A stretch of 64,000 nucleotides of DNA. Source: Syncephalastrum monosporum B8922 (taxonomy: Eukaryota; Mucoromycota; Mucoromycetes; Mucorales; Syncephalastraceae). A model generated the notes under the pieces. That model did not search any database, was not told the DNA's origin, and saw only the letters and a program-made list of their open reading frames with translations. The translations under genes were made by a program, and so were the position numbers. The stretch spans positions 1-64,000 of the forward strand of contig JNEN01001207.1 in NCBI GenBank assembly GCA_000697355.1, read 5' to 3'. This document shows, in pieces, positions 23,133-32,300 of the stretch (within the stretch, counting starts at the first letter, position 1; each line of letters opens with the position of its first letter).

Positions 23133-25093
23133 ATGTCACGCACTGTGGGCGATCTTTACTGCGTCGTGGCTGCTGCTGCTCACGTTGGCAAGCGACTCGT
23201 CGAAAACCAACGCGACCAGATCTGCCTGCACGTCAAGACATCGTCGCTGTTAAATCCCACTCCTGTCATTCACGCTTATCAAAATAACCAAAGCAGCCAA
23301 CCACACCAACCCGACACGGCGGCCAGCCCCCATGACTCGTTTGCAGCGGAAGCTTTGGCAACGGACCAGGCAGCAAAAAGTGCCGTCCCCGAACCTGAAG
23401 CCCTCGGCGCCACTGAGCTTGAAGCTACCGCATTCAAGCCAGGATCACGTGACATCGACATAAAATCTCCTCCAAGCACATCCGAAAACACATCCACTAC
23501 GAACGCATCTTCCATGAACCGAAGTTCCACAGCAAATGAAAAGATAAAGACGCTTGAAACTGCTTTTATCGATGAAAATCTGGCTTCCAGCACAGACACA
23601 GTAACACCTCCACCACCCGAGGTGCGCAAAGTCCTCAAAGAATCACGGATACCCACCACCCGCTTTGGTCGTTTGTGGCAGTATGGCACCCTGGCAACTG
23701 GACTCGGTGTGGGTGCTGTCAATGAATCATTTAAACGTGCCACGGGTTTATCGAGTAACACGCAAGGTTCCGCCATTTTGAGTAAGAGCAACGTCGATCT
23801 ACTGGTTGACAAGATATCACGGATGCGAGGCGCTGCACTTAAGATGGGACAAATGCTCAGTATCCAGGGAATTCAAGCTGCGGGAGAGACCGAGAGCTGG
23901 ATTCCGCCAGAGATGGAGCAGATACTGCTGCGTGTGCATGACAGCGCAAACTACATGCCAAAGAAACAGATGGAGGTAGAATCGATATCGGACTGAGAAA
24001 AAGTAGTGGTCCTCACAGCACATTCTGTAGCGCGTCATGACAAAGGAACTGGGTAGCGATTGGCAATCTCAGTTTAGCAGTTTTGACCCTGTTCCTATTG
24101 CGGCAGCTTCCATTGGTCAAGTGCATGCGGCGTCCTTGAACGGCAAGGAGGTGGTCGTTAAGATTCAATATCCAGGTGTCGCCGACGCCATTGATAGCGA
24201 TCTCAATAACCTCAAGGCAATCGTTACGTTTAGTAACCTACTCCCACGCGGATTATATCTGGACAACACAATCAAGGTAGCCAAGGAAGAACTGGCATGG
24301 GAATGCGACTATATACGTGAAGCAAACAACACCATTCGATATGGTGAGCTTTTGGCTGGTGATGAACGGTACAAAGTTCCCCAGGTGTACAAGGACATGT
24401 GTACGCCGCGCGTACTAGTGCTGGAACGCCTTCAGGGCCGTGTGCTCAGCAAAGCAACGGAGGAGTCACAAGAACTTCGTAACAAGGTATATACAGGCAC
24501 ACGCGAAATTTTTATAGTCTTCACTCACGAAGTTGCATGTTGCTTATATCTATTAGCTCGGAGAGCATCTGCTGCGACTCTGTCTGCGAGAAGTCTTTAC
24601 CTTTCACTTTATGCAAACCGACCCCAACTGGTCCAACTTTTTCTACGACCGGAACAAGGGCTGTGTCGAGCTGTTGGACTTTGGCGCATGCCGTGAGTTT
24701 GGTGATACTTTCCTTGCTTCTTATGGTCAGATTCTCAAAGCGGCAGCGCGTGGCGATCGGGACGGTGTCTGGAAGTGGTCTGAGAAGCTGGGCTTCGTCA
24801 CTGGTTACGAGACGGGCGTTATGCGCGAAGCTCATATTGACAGCGTGATGACCCTCGGCGAGCCCTTCAGCCAGAATGCACCCGACCTGTTTGATTTCTC
24901 GTCCCAAACCATCACCGCTCGCGTACGCGAAACGGTGCCCGTGATGTTGCGTCACCGCCTCACACCACCGCCAGACGAGACTTACGGGCTTCACAAGAAG
25001 CTGTCGGGCGCGTTTCTTTTATGTACAAAGTTAGGCAGCCGATTCGATACCAAGAGGATCTGGCGAGAAGAAGTAGAGCAAGTGTTCCGATAG
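23133..25093 (+). CDS. COQ8: COQ8/ADCK atypical kinase (ABC1/UbiB family)
   Basis: Atypical kinase or ATPase that supports assembly of the coenzyme Q biosynthetic complex in mitochondria. Exons 23133-23975, 24031-24486 and 24557-25093 give 611 residues. The first 170 residues are a poorly conserved, polar extension. The family hallmarks follow: KMGQ (near 237, KxGQ motif), IAAASIGQVHAA (Ala-rich loop replacing the usual P-loop), a VVKIQYPGV lysine strand, the TDPNWSNFF catalytic segment, and the metal-binding LLDFGACREF near 473. Introns are GT-AG and in phase. It shares its promoter with COQ3 and converges on the PEBP gene 76 bp downstream. Confidence 0.93.
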
Positions 25094-25169
25094 ACCCAGA
25101 AATGAAAACTATACATTTGAGTTTTTATATATATGTATATGTATATATAAAAGATGGAAAGCTAGTATA

Positions 25170-26089
25170 TCACCAGTTGACCTTCAGATTGTTGGATAAG
25201 GGAACGCTAGCACGTGCCTTAGCACTGTTGCTGGCGCTCGCACTTGCACTCATGCTCCGACTTGCACCCGCGCTCGCACTCGCACTCACACTTGCGCTTG
25301 CGCTTGCGCTTGCCTGTTTGTGAGCGGCACCACTCGCGCTCTGATTCTGACGCTGCTGGTATGCTCCGTCATAGCCATCCTCGTGTTGCACCATGATATA
25401 GCTTGCTGCGACGGGGGTCAGCTGATTGTCCGCGATGAACTTCTTGAGGTCAAAGAAGGCGCGATGAATCTCGGGGTTTTCAAGCTCAGGCACAAAAGTT
25501 TGGTTCACGGTGGGCTGCTCAAAAAGTGTGAAAACATAGCGATGAATGCCTGAGTTCGCAGGTGGAGTGGGGCCGTGGTAGGGCGTGTAAGTATGCAGCG
25601 GAGATTGGTCGCGCATATCCGTGCCGGGCTTGCCACCCTCAATGTTGGTAGCGATCCAGTGGCGGACCTGGGGCACCTCGGCATCCGCATCAATCTAAGT
25701 AGTTGGCAAGTCAATATAAGAGTATCTCATATAGAAATCGTTCATACCATAGCAATAGTGTAGTGCTTGTCCTTATTTGGTGCAGGGAACCAGATATGGG
25801 GCATCTCCACCACCTCGTCAGGGCGCAGCTCCTCGCCAGCTTGGACCATCTTGTCTTGATGATAAGTGACCTTCAGGAAAGACGTAGGCTCAAACTCAGG
25901 AAGGACTTTAAAGTCGTTAGTGTCTATTATCAATAATGTATGACGCTGCGACTTACCGTCGGGAACAATCCTGGCATCTCGGAGGTCTGACTTCATTTGA
26001 CGGGCGACATAGTTGTCGAGGGCGGATACGAAGCCATTGCCGACCAAAAGGACTACAGCGGAGGTCAGAAGGGGAGTAAACTTGACCAT
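25170..26089 (-). CDS. Secreted PEBP (phosphatidylethanolamine-binding) protein with Ser/Ala tail
   Basis: Exons 25957-26089, 25748-25923 and 25170-25694 give 277 residues. A hydrophobic signal peptide (LLTSAVVLLVGNGFVSA) begins the protein. The PEBP core follows: HIWFPAPNKDKHYTIAM, then across the splice IDADAEVPQVRHWIATNI (the DPD-x-P ligand strand, here DADAEVP), then YHGPTPPANSGIHRYVF (the GP and GIHRY motifs). The last 55 residues are a near-perfect Ser-Ala run from a hexanucleotide tract, ending in a basic NNLKVNW tail. Family members bind phospholipids or inhibit proteases; secretion is inferred from the signal peptide. A TATA-like box lies about 60 bp upstream. Confidence 0.88.
25203..25316. 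repeat. Hexanucleotide tract encoding the Ser-Ala tail
   Basis: Degenerate tandem repeat of six-base units (CTTGCG/CTCGCA on the plus strand) about 110 bp long inside the last exon of the PEBP gene. It has no spacers and is not a CRISPR array. Confidence 0.75.
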
Positions 26090-26146
26090 GAGAGTTGTGA
26101 GTAAGATGCGTAAACTAAGAGGATGATAGAAGAGCGAAGAACTGTC

Positions 26147-26158
26147 TTTTATATATAC
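26147..26158 (-). promoter_or_regulatory. TATA box for the PEBP gene
   Basis: On the minus strand this reads TATATATAAAAG, about 58 bp upstream of the PEBP start codon, a usual place for a fungal TATA element. Confidence 0.5.
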
Positions 26159-26301
26159 AGTTTTACATTCTTGGGTTGATGCGATATCTTTAATGCGGAT
26201 TATAAAAATTTAAAGCATAGAGTAGGTTCAAAATTTGACGTGTTCCTTGTTCGGCAACCTTCCCTCTTAGAATCGCAACTAGACCGTTCTTCTTGTAGTC
26301 T

Positions 26302-27823
26302 ATGCCAACGTGGGCCGAGAAGAATCTGCTCATTCACAACCTGACAGAATCCAATGATTTGAAAAGCACGACTCTACGCGATTGGCCTTGGGTATATTTG
26401 CTTGTTTTGTAAGAGATCATCCATGTATTTACGAATGTATTCGCACATTCTAGAGCACTGCTTTTCAGGGCGATGTGTTTGCAAATGATCTAGATGTGCG
26501 CGTTATTCTGACGTGTATGGATTCGTCTTTTATCTGTGAAGAGCAGTTCGTATGGCTGCAGAAGTGCGTCGACGCTACCGTTTCTAGATTGCCCGGAGAA
26601 TGCGCATATCATCTGGATATCTTTCATGCCCTCCTAAAGAACCATCGGAAAGCGCCAAACGCCGTGGGCCAAGCTCTTTTAAGTGCATTTGCGCATCATC
26701 CCTTACTCTCCCATTGGGTGTCCTCTGGCCTAGATCATGAGGTATGGGCGCTTTTCTTACTTATTTATTGATCCCTTGCTCCACTCCAAACCAACGTTTG
26801 TTGTCTTTAGAATGTACCATTCCTCGTGCTCCTGATTGATCTTGTCAAGGCTAAGCAAGACTATGGAATAGAAGCACTGCTCGCGTCCCATAAGAAAATA
26901 GTCCGTTTATGGTATGCGTCTCATATCACCGTGGTGCGCCGGTCGATGGAACTCGTACTTCGATTGTTGAAGCAAGGCTCGTTTCCACCAACTTCGGCAC
27001 TGCAAGCACTTCTTCATTTTATCGATGATCTGGCGCCCATTATAACCTTCAATCAAATTCATACTCTGCTGGCTTCGGATCGCACAGAGTTCTACTATGA
27101 CCCAATCATCCCGTCTATCGTCATCGATCGCGAATGTCTGAAAATGCTATCCCAAGTCTTCCTCTCTTCGCTCCTTCGTCCTCAAGCCCTGATACCCACT
27201 GATCTTATCGAGCATATATCTCAGCGTATTCAAAGTAATGAAGCAAAATTAGGCTATCATTGTTATTGATGATCTACTTTTCTAAAGCATACCGTCAAGA
27301 TCTCACTGAAATGGACATGCTCGACTTGATATTCCAACTGCACGGCAACAATGATGATGATGCTGTCAACCTTCAGCTAGATGTGCTCTCCTTGCATGGC
27401 AGTCGTGCCAGTACACAGTAAGTTGTTATGTTAGAACTGATGTGAAGCTAACGATCTACTATTAGGGTGAGTGATCTCCTGAATATCATGGGGCTCGAAC
27501 CCCATCGACTCTTTTTATTTTTCTGCTACCGTTCGGGCATGGACCACAGTCTGTTCGTGGATTTTCTCCTTTCGAGCGAGACCGAATTTCTACTCTTCTT
27601 TCTAAAGTATCTCAAGCATGCAGCATCGCATCCAGACTCGCTCGTGTGTGTCTGCAGCAAGCTTGGAAACGAAACAGATGGCGAGATTGATATATACGAT
27701 GTCTACGGTATGCTGCAGCGCATTCTGCCTGTGCTGAAAGCAGGTGGATTTCCCTACAATCCCGCCGCATTAATCCATCGGCTGGGAGATGTTCTAAACT
27801 GTTTAGACTCATACCTTGCTTGA
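26302..27823 (+). CDS. Lines-like protein
   Basis: Exons 26302-26391, 26469-26741, 26811-27234, 27288-27417 and 27466-27823 give 424 residues, mostly helical and without catalytic motifs. The C-terminal third resembles the C-terminal Lines domain (LINS1 family): LFLFFCYRSGMDHSLFVDF, then LLSSETEFLLFFLKYLK. Upstream segments (LVLLIDLVKAKQDYG and RRSMELVLRLLKQG) look like HEAT/ARM-type helices. Lines proteins are poorly understood in animals and barely described in fungi. The gene model is strong because all splice joins keep frame. The family call rests on pattern recognition only. Confidence 0.7.
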
Positions 27824-30280
27824 TTAATCTTTGTATATACTGCCGATAAATAATCAAATGTGTAATGTTTGTATGAAACCGAGGTGGCCAAAATAAAACA
27901 AGTGAAGAGGACCGGTATTCTAGAAGTCCTATGTTGTGTCTAGACAATAATCGCTGCAGAATAGAATTGTCGAAGTATGTTTTCGTTCACTAGATAGTAT
28001 TCACTCGGATACACAAGCCAAACAAGCAGGTAGCTTCTCTTTAAGTTTGCTAATCCACGTAAAGCTTTAATAAGCACATATATGCATGCGACACAACCTG
28101 CTATACGTACAGTACTGTATATGCAATTTTAAATGCCAGTGATGGGGTACTAAGGTGGTAGGTGGCTTTCCTGGGTAAGAAAAGGTATTGTGTGTGTGAT
28201 AGAGGTTTTGTAATGAGCACCAGTCAAACCACAAGTTATGTGTTTAACGTGTACGGGAAGGTGATAAAAAGAAAATAAAGAGAAAAGAGAAAATTCAAGA
28301 GAAAAGTGTATCTTTTGATGTTACAAATTTGCAAAAATAAAAAGGGCAAGAGGAATCATACGTCTCTTGTGTTAATGGGGAAAAGATCAAGGTCAGCGGC
28401 TTGTGTTTGTCGATGGAGTAGGCTGTTCCAACGGAGGCAAAGGATGATATAAGCTTGAGGGTAAGATAGATAGAGCTGTATTTGTGTATCTGCAATTGAC
28501 TGATGTCTTTGAATAAAAACTATGGGAGTATTTATACTAATTGCTAGATTTGCTAAAATATATGTGAAGGGAAAAGGGATAAGATATTATTGGTAAAGGA
28601 AATGTATCCATCCAAGAAGGTGATGGAGTGAAAAAAGTTGATCATCCAAAAGGTCAATGGATGGAAAAAAATCCATCCTTTTGAAAAGTGGATGGTCAAA
28701 AATACCAAAAGGGGAAAGGTGTTCAAAAAAGGGTAGGAAGTGGACACAAAATGTCCCAACTGGGTAGGGGAAGTGGAAAAAGGCAAGAATAAGAAGAATG
28801 GAGAGGGGGGAAAAGGAACAAAGAGAACAAAGTAAAAGAAAAAAAAATAAGTGGATATGGGGCCCTGGTAAACCAGTCTCACACCAGATTTACCTAGCAG
28901 CAACATACCCACAACAAACAAAAGATAAACGTTCCTTGGATCGATGTTAAACTGTAATGACAGGATGCGACTGTTTCACTTAACTGGGTCAGTGAACGTT
29001 TTACTTCAGCAACTATGCTATTATAAGGCCAACTAAAGCCTCGACCCTTAGGAGTTGAGGTCTCTTCCGCCTACAAAACTATTTATACCCATTTGATCGA
29101 AATATTTCTGGCTAAATCACCATTTAATTGTAAACATAAGATGTTGCTCGAATGTGATGAATAAAGTCTACTATCAACAATGAAATGATGGTGCCTACTT
29201 GCAATGCAACAAACGCATGCTAACGATTAGAAGTCTATTCGGAAGATACGTAACAATTGTACTCATGTTGTTTTCTTCTGCGTGTTCTCCGTGATTCATC
29301 GTGCTTTTGGGACTGGAATTATTATGTAAATATTTGAATCTTATAAGGAAGACCAGCCCGAATAGTGATACGTAGACTATAAGCTATACAGTACAGCAGT
29401 TTTCGAAGAAAAAACCGCCTTCCGGCTTCCACTATCCATAACAAATTTGTGCTGGTACAGCCAACAAGGTTATCAGGCACTCTGTTTGGCATGCTGGCCT
29501 GTGCCCTTAGCAGCACGCATTATTGTGTGACAAGGCCGAGGTGCTGGCATGTGGTTTCTCATAGATCGCTGTTGAACACACATTGCCGTCTACGAAATTG
29601 CCCATGTATGGCTCCTTCGTCCATCACGGCTGGCCATTCAATCACGATGTCTTACAATAACGAGAATTATAGAAATTATCACAGACGCGGAGATTCGACC
29701 AAGAACAGTGCTTTCGTCAAGGTTGGAGAAAAGCAATAGAAGCACATAAACTAAATAGATAAAGAGAAATGGAAGCAAGTGATGAGGACTGATAGGCCTT
29801 GAAAATCTGATAACGGCTAATGAGAGCTGAGGAGTTCATGGGCTGCTGGGTTTGATGGGCAAATTCATGCGTCTGGTTTTGACCCTGAGACTGCGTGTGT
29901 AACCCTCTGGCGACGGCCGCAGCAAGACGACAGAAACCACTCCAAAACTGCATACACATTTGATTTTGGTACACATGTGGGTGTCTAAAATAGAAAACAA
30001 AACCAAGACCAGAAATACTGCTCTGAATCGCCATCTTTCATGGGATTTTGAGGGGTGATTATGCACGTCGTCATTATGTTGAGTGGCGATACAGCGTTGA
30101 CTAGTTCACCATGGAAAAGTGTTTATTGTCTGTTGACTACGGATGATGCTCGCTTGGCTGCTGGGCCATCGTTGCAACTTGCCCACCCATGTGATATACC
30201 CTTGGTGGATATGGGGAACCTAAAGCGAGTCATTTTGTCAGGTCCAGTTATCGCAAATTGGAGCACCCCATGATGAACAA
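27824..30280. other. AT- and purine-rich gene-free region
   Basis: About 2.4 kb with no supported gene. 28250-28890 is strongly purine-rich on the plus strand, with repeated TGGATGG/CCATCC words that form small palindromes near 28655-28700. 28930-29170 has a hairpin (CCTCGACCC...GGTTGAGG-like) near 29038-29062, a TATA-like TTTATACCC and AATAAAG, an arrangement reminiscent of a decayed LTR. A short frame at 29650-29739 (MSYNNENYRNYHRRGDS) has an ATG but no other support. Confidence 0.4.
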
Positions 30281-30503
30281 GGAAAGAAGAAGGAATAGTC
30301 AACGAAATGTTCTGATTATTGACCATATCATTGGCGATGTACTTCACTGCCTTGACAGTGAGGAAAAAAATGATCACGCTGCTGAGGGCGGTAAAAACGC
30401 CGCGTTTCCATTGCTTATCCCACGTAAAGTCCATCAAATGACGGGCAACTGGTTTTTGCAGTCCAGCTTTTCCAGCAGCAGATATCACGTTGTCGGTAAG
30501 CCA
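30281..30503 (+). repeat. Repeat X, copy 1
   Basis: First of three related segments. On the minus strand it encodes an open peptide containing ARHLMDFTWDKQWKRG followed by a hydrophobic stretch (FTALSSVIIFFLTVKAV) that looks like one membrane segment. There is no ATG at the head of the frame. Related sequence recurs inverted at about 30600-30790 and direct at about 35420-35610. It is probably a captured gene fragment or a conserved piece of a mobile element. Confidence 0.55.
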
Positions 30504-30562
30504 TTTTTTGGATGTTACCGGTAACGCGCAAATTGCACGTTACCGGTAACATCCCAAAAAAA
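30504..30562. repeat. Near-perfect hairpin built on GTTACCGGTAAC
   Basis: Left arm 30504-30526 and right arm 30538-30562 are complementary except for one extra base, around an 11-nt loop. Each arm itself contains the 12-base palindrome GTTACCGGTAAC. The hairpin sits between two inverted copies of repeat X. A diverged version of the same structure lies near 35591-35632, and a single unit lies at 31774-31797. Confidence 0.8.
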
Positions 30563-30599
30563 TTCGGCCGGAATGCGGTCGGTGTTTGTTACATCTAGA

Positions 30600-30830
30600 A
30601 ATTGGAGATTACTGACAACATGATATCTGCTGTTGGCAGAGCTTGACTGCCAAAATCACTTAATCGTCATTTGATGGACTTGTTTGACGTACAATAAGGA
30701 ATGGAAACGCGGCTTCATTATCGCACTCCACGAGCCTGATCATCGCTCATTTTGTCAAAGGCAGTGCATTGCAGTATGTACTGTTTATCGCCAATAGGGC
30801 CAACAATCAGGATATCGACACATCCACAGT
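30600..30830 (-). repeat. Repeat X, copy 2 (inverted)
   Basis: Reverse complement of copy 1, diverged but easily aligned (CATTTGATGGACTT, GGAATGGAAACGCGGC). Its reading frame is broken. Copies 1 and 2 form the outer arms of an inverted repeat centred on the 30504-30562 hairpin. Confidence 0.6.

Positions 30831-30863
<33 letters not shown>
30831..30863. repeat. TA dinucleotide microsatellite
   Basis: Run of about 15 TA units at the outer edge of the left inverted-repeat arm of the mobile-element island. Confidence 0.8.
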
Positions 30864-30868
<5 letters not shown>

Positions 30869-30869
30869 T

Positions 30870-31513
30870 TTAAATGAAGCAATAAAGACGAACATGTTTA
30901 TTCAAGTCGGCGTTTTTTTAGATCTATAGTACGCCGACTTCATGCTCGTCCAGGTCGCGTACTGACCAAAGTGTCCCTCCTGTCGGCCTTGCTCGAAGAT
31001 GGCTTTCCAGGATACGTCGCCACCAGAGGACAGCATGGTGTCGACGTAATCCCAGCTGCTCCTGCTGCTGCTGCTCCTGCTGCTGCTGGGTTGGGCCGCG
31101 CGCGCTACGGGCAGTGGAACTAGGTTGGCCGGAGTTCATCATTGCTCTGTACCTCGGGCGATACGCACGGCGAGGGTTCGCCCGGGAACAGACGACAGGG
31201 CGGGGGTGATGCTGTCCATCGTGACGACGTAGCAGTGTCGAGCCCAAACGTGCGGAGGGGTATCGCAGCAATAAAGGCTGACGCTGGTTGCTCGATAAAC
31301 GTTTCTTGATATCGTACTTGGTCGAGGACAACACGAAGGTCAGTACGACGGGTACGTCTTGGTGCAGACGTGCTGCCGACAAGCTGTACGAGATCAAACG
31401 CCGTATATAACCGTCATCGATGGTGTGCTGCACCTCCAGCAAGATCGGTGGACCAGTGCGGGAGGTGCTCACGTATACGACGTCCGATCTGGTACGGTCG
31501 GGCCATTCCGTGG
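30870..31513. repeat. Left arm of a long inverted repeat (mobile element)
   Basis: About 640 bp that recurs in inverted orientation at about 34612-35250, with clear divergence. The arm carries the main exon of the PD-(D/E)XK-like protein. At its outer end is a short hairpin (AAGTCGGCGT and ACGCCGACTT, near 30905-30941) that could act as a terminator. Confidence 0.75.
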
Positions 31514-31750
31514 GCGAAGCACCGTACTCGTCGGCAGCTTGGGCGCCTACAAAAACAAAGCAAAGTGTAAGGCCATTGCACGCTCCATGTTGTATCATGA
31601 GTGAATACCAATCAAGGTGGAGACGACGGTCTTGAGCACGGAGCTGTCGAGAAGGACGTGCTTCGACAGGAGATCCGTGCCCGGGCGGTGCTGGAAGGGC
31701 AGGACGAAGTCGAACTCCACTTTGTTGCGGAGGTTGGGATTGGCTGACAT
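30924..31750 (-). pseudogene. Mobile-element protein with PD-(D/E)XK nuclease-like motif, copy 1
   Basis: Exon 1 31609-31750 (MSANPNLRNKVEFDFVLPF...) and exon 2 30924-31546 are joined by a GT-AG intron. The spliced frame is open for 254 residues. It contains DVVYV followed by PPILLEVQHTIDDG, an Asp...Glu-x-Gln arrangement like PD-(D/E)XK (Rpn/YhgA-like) nucleases. Beyond the middle, a more protein-like sequence (TPPHVWARHCYVVTMDSI, then DVSWKAIFEQGRQEG) appears in another frame, so frameshifts or extra introns are likely. A CAG/CTG run encodes polyglutamine near the end. I judge it a degraded copy of a protein common in Mucoromycota transposons. The nuclease link is inference. Confidence 0.6.
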
Positions 31751-31773
31751 GATGCCGGAAACAAGCGTTTGAA

Positions 31774-31797
31774 GATGTTACTGGTAACATTCCAAAA
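31774..31797 (+). repeat. GATGTTACTGGTAACATTCC palindromic unit
   Basis: Single copy of the GTTAC-GGTAAC palindrome with the same CCAAAAA tail as the unit at 30541-30562, in the same orientation. The two units flank a segment of about 1.2 kb containing repeat X copy 2 and the nuclease-like gene. Confidence 0.65.
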
Positions 31798-31944
31798 ATC
31801 GAAGTTCCCTGCATCACACGCCCTTGCACCCTTGGCAGTCGCTGAAGACGGTAAAATACATGATGCGAAACGTATACATGGTCAGGATTGACACACAAGC
31901 AGAAGTAAAAGACAAGATGGAGCGTCCAGTTACATACCTAGAGA

Positions 31945-32300
31945 GCAAGCACTAGGCCACTGACCTCGGGGGACCATCGTACGCGTCCGCGAGAGGCAAC
32001 ATCCACCCGTCGGTGCTCGTCGACCTGCACACACGGATTTGCATCTTGAGACCCATCATGGATAAGCAATTGCATACGATCGTCAGCGCGCCTGTACAAG
32101 TATTCTGCAAGTTTGGATTACCTCGTATACGGCAATTAGACAACAGCACTGAGTTCGTAAACAGTCTGATGGAGCGTTTTAAAAGAGCTGCCGGCTTCGA
32201 AAGCTGCCTTGTATCTCCATATCATCCCAGAGCTAGTGGAGTGGCGGAAAGAAGGCGGGTCCAAAAGTATATGCGCGCAGTAAGGAAAAGAGTTCAGGTA
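31945..32300 (+). pseudogene. Retroelement integrase core fragment
   Basis: One frame reads DLGGPSYASARGNIHPS, then LVDLHTRICILRPI, FGLPRIRQLDNSTEFVN and SPYHPRASGVAERR. This is the order of an rve-type integrase core: first Asp strand, second Asp in the LDNSTEF segment, then PYHP...G.AE with the catalytic Glu. The reverse transcriptase, RNase H and zinc-binding parts are missing and the frame decays after about residue 120, so it is a relic of a Ty3/gypsy-like element nested between the inverted repeats. Confidence 0.75.

Noticed and set aside
25203..25316. Regular short repeats that could suggest a CRISPR-like array
   Set aside because: Units are contiguous six-base repeats inside a coding exon with no spacers, in a eukaryotic genome.
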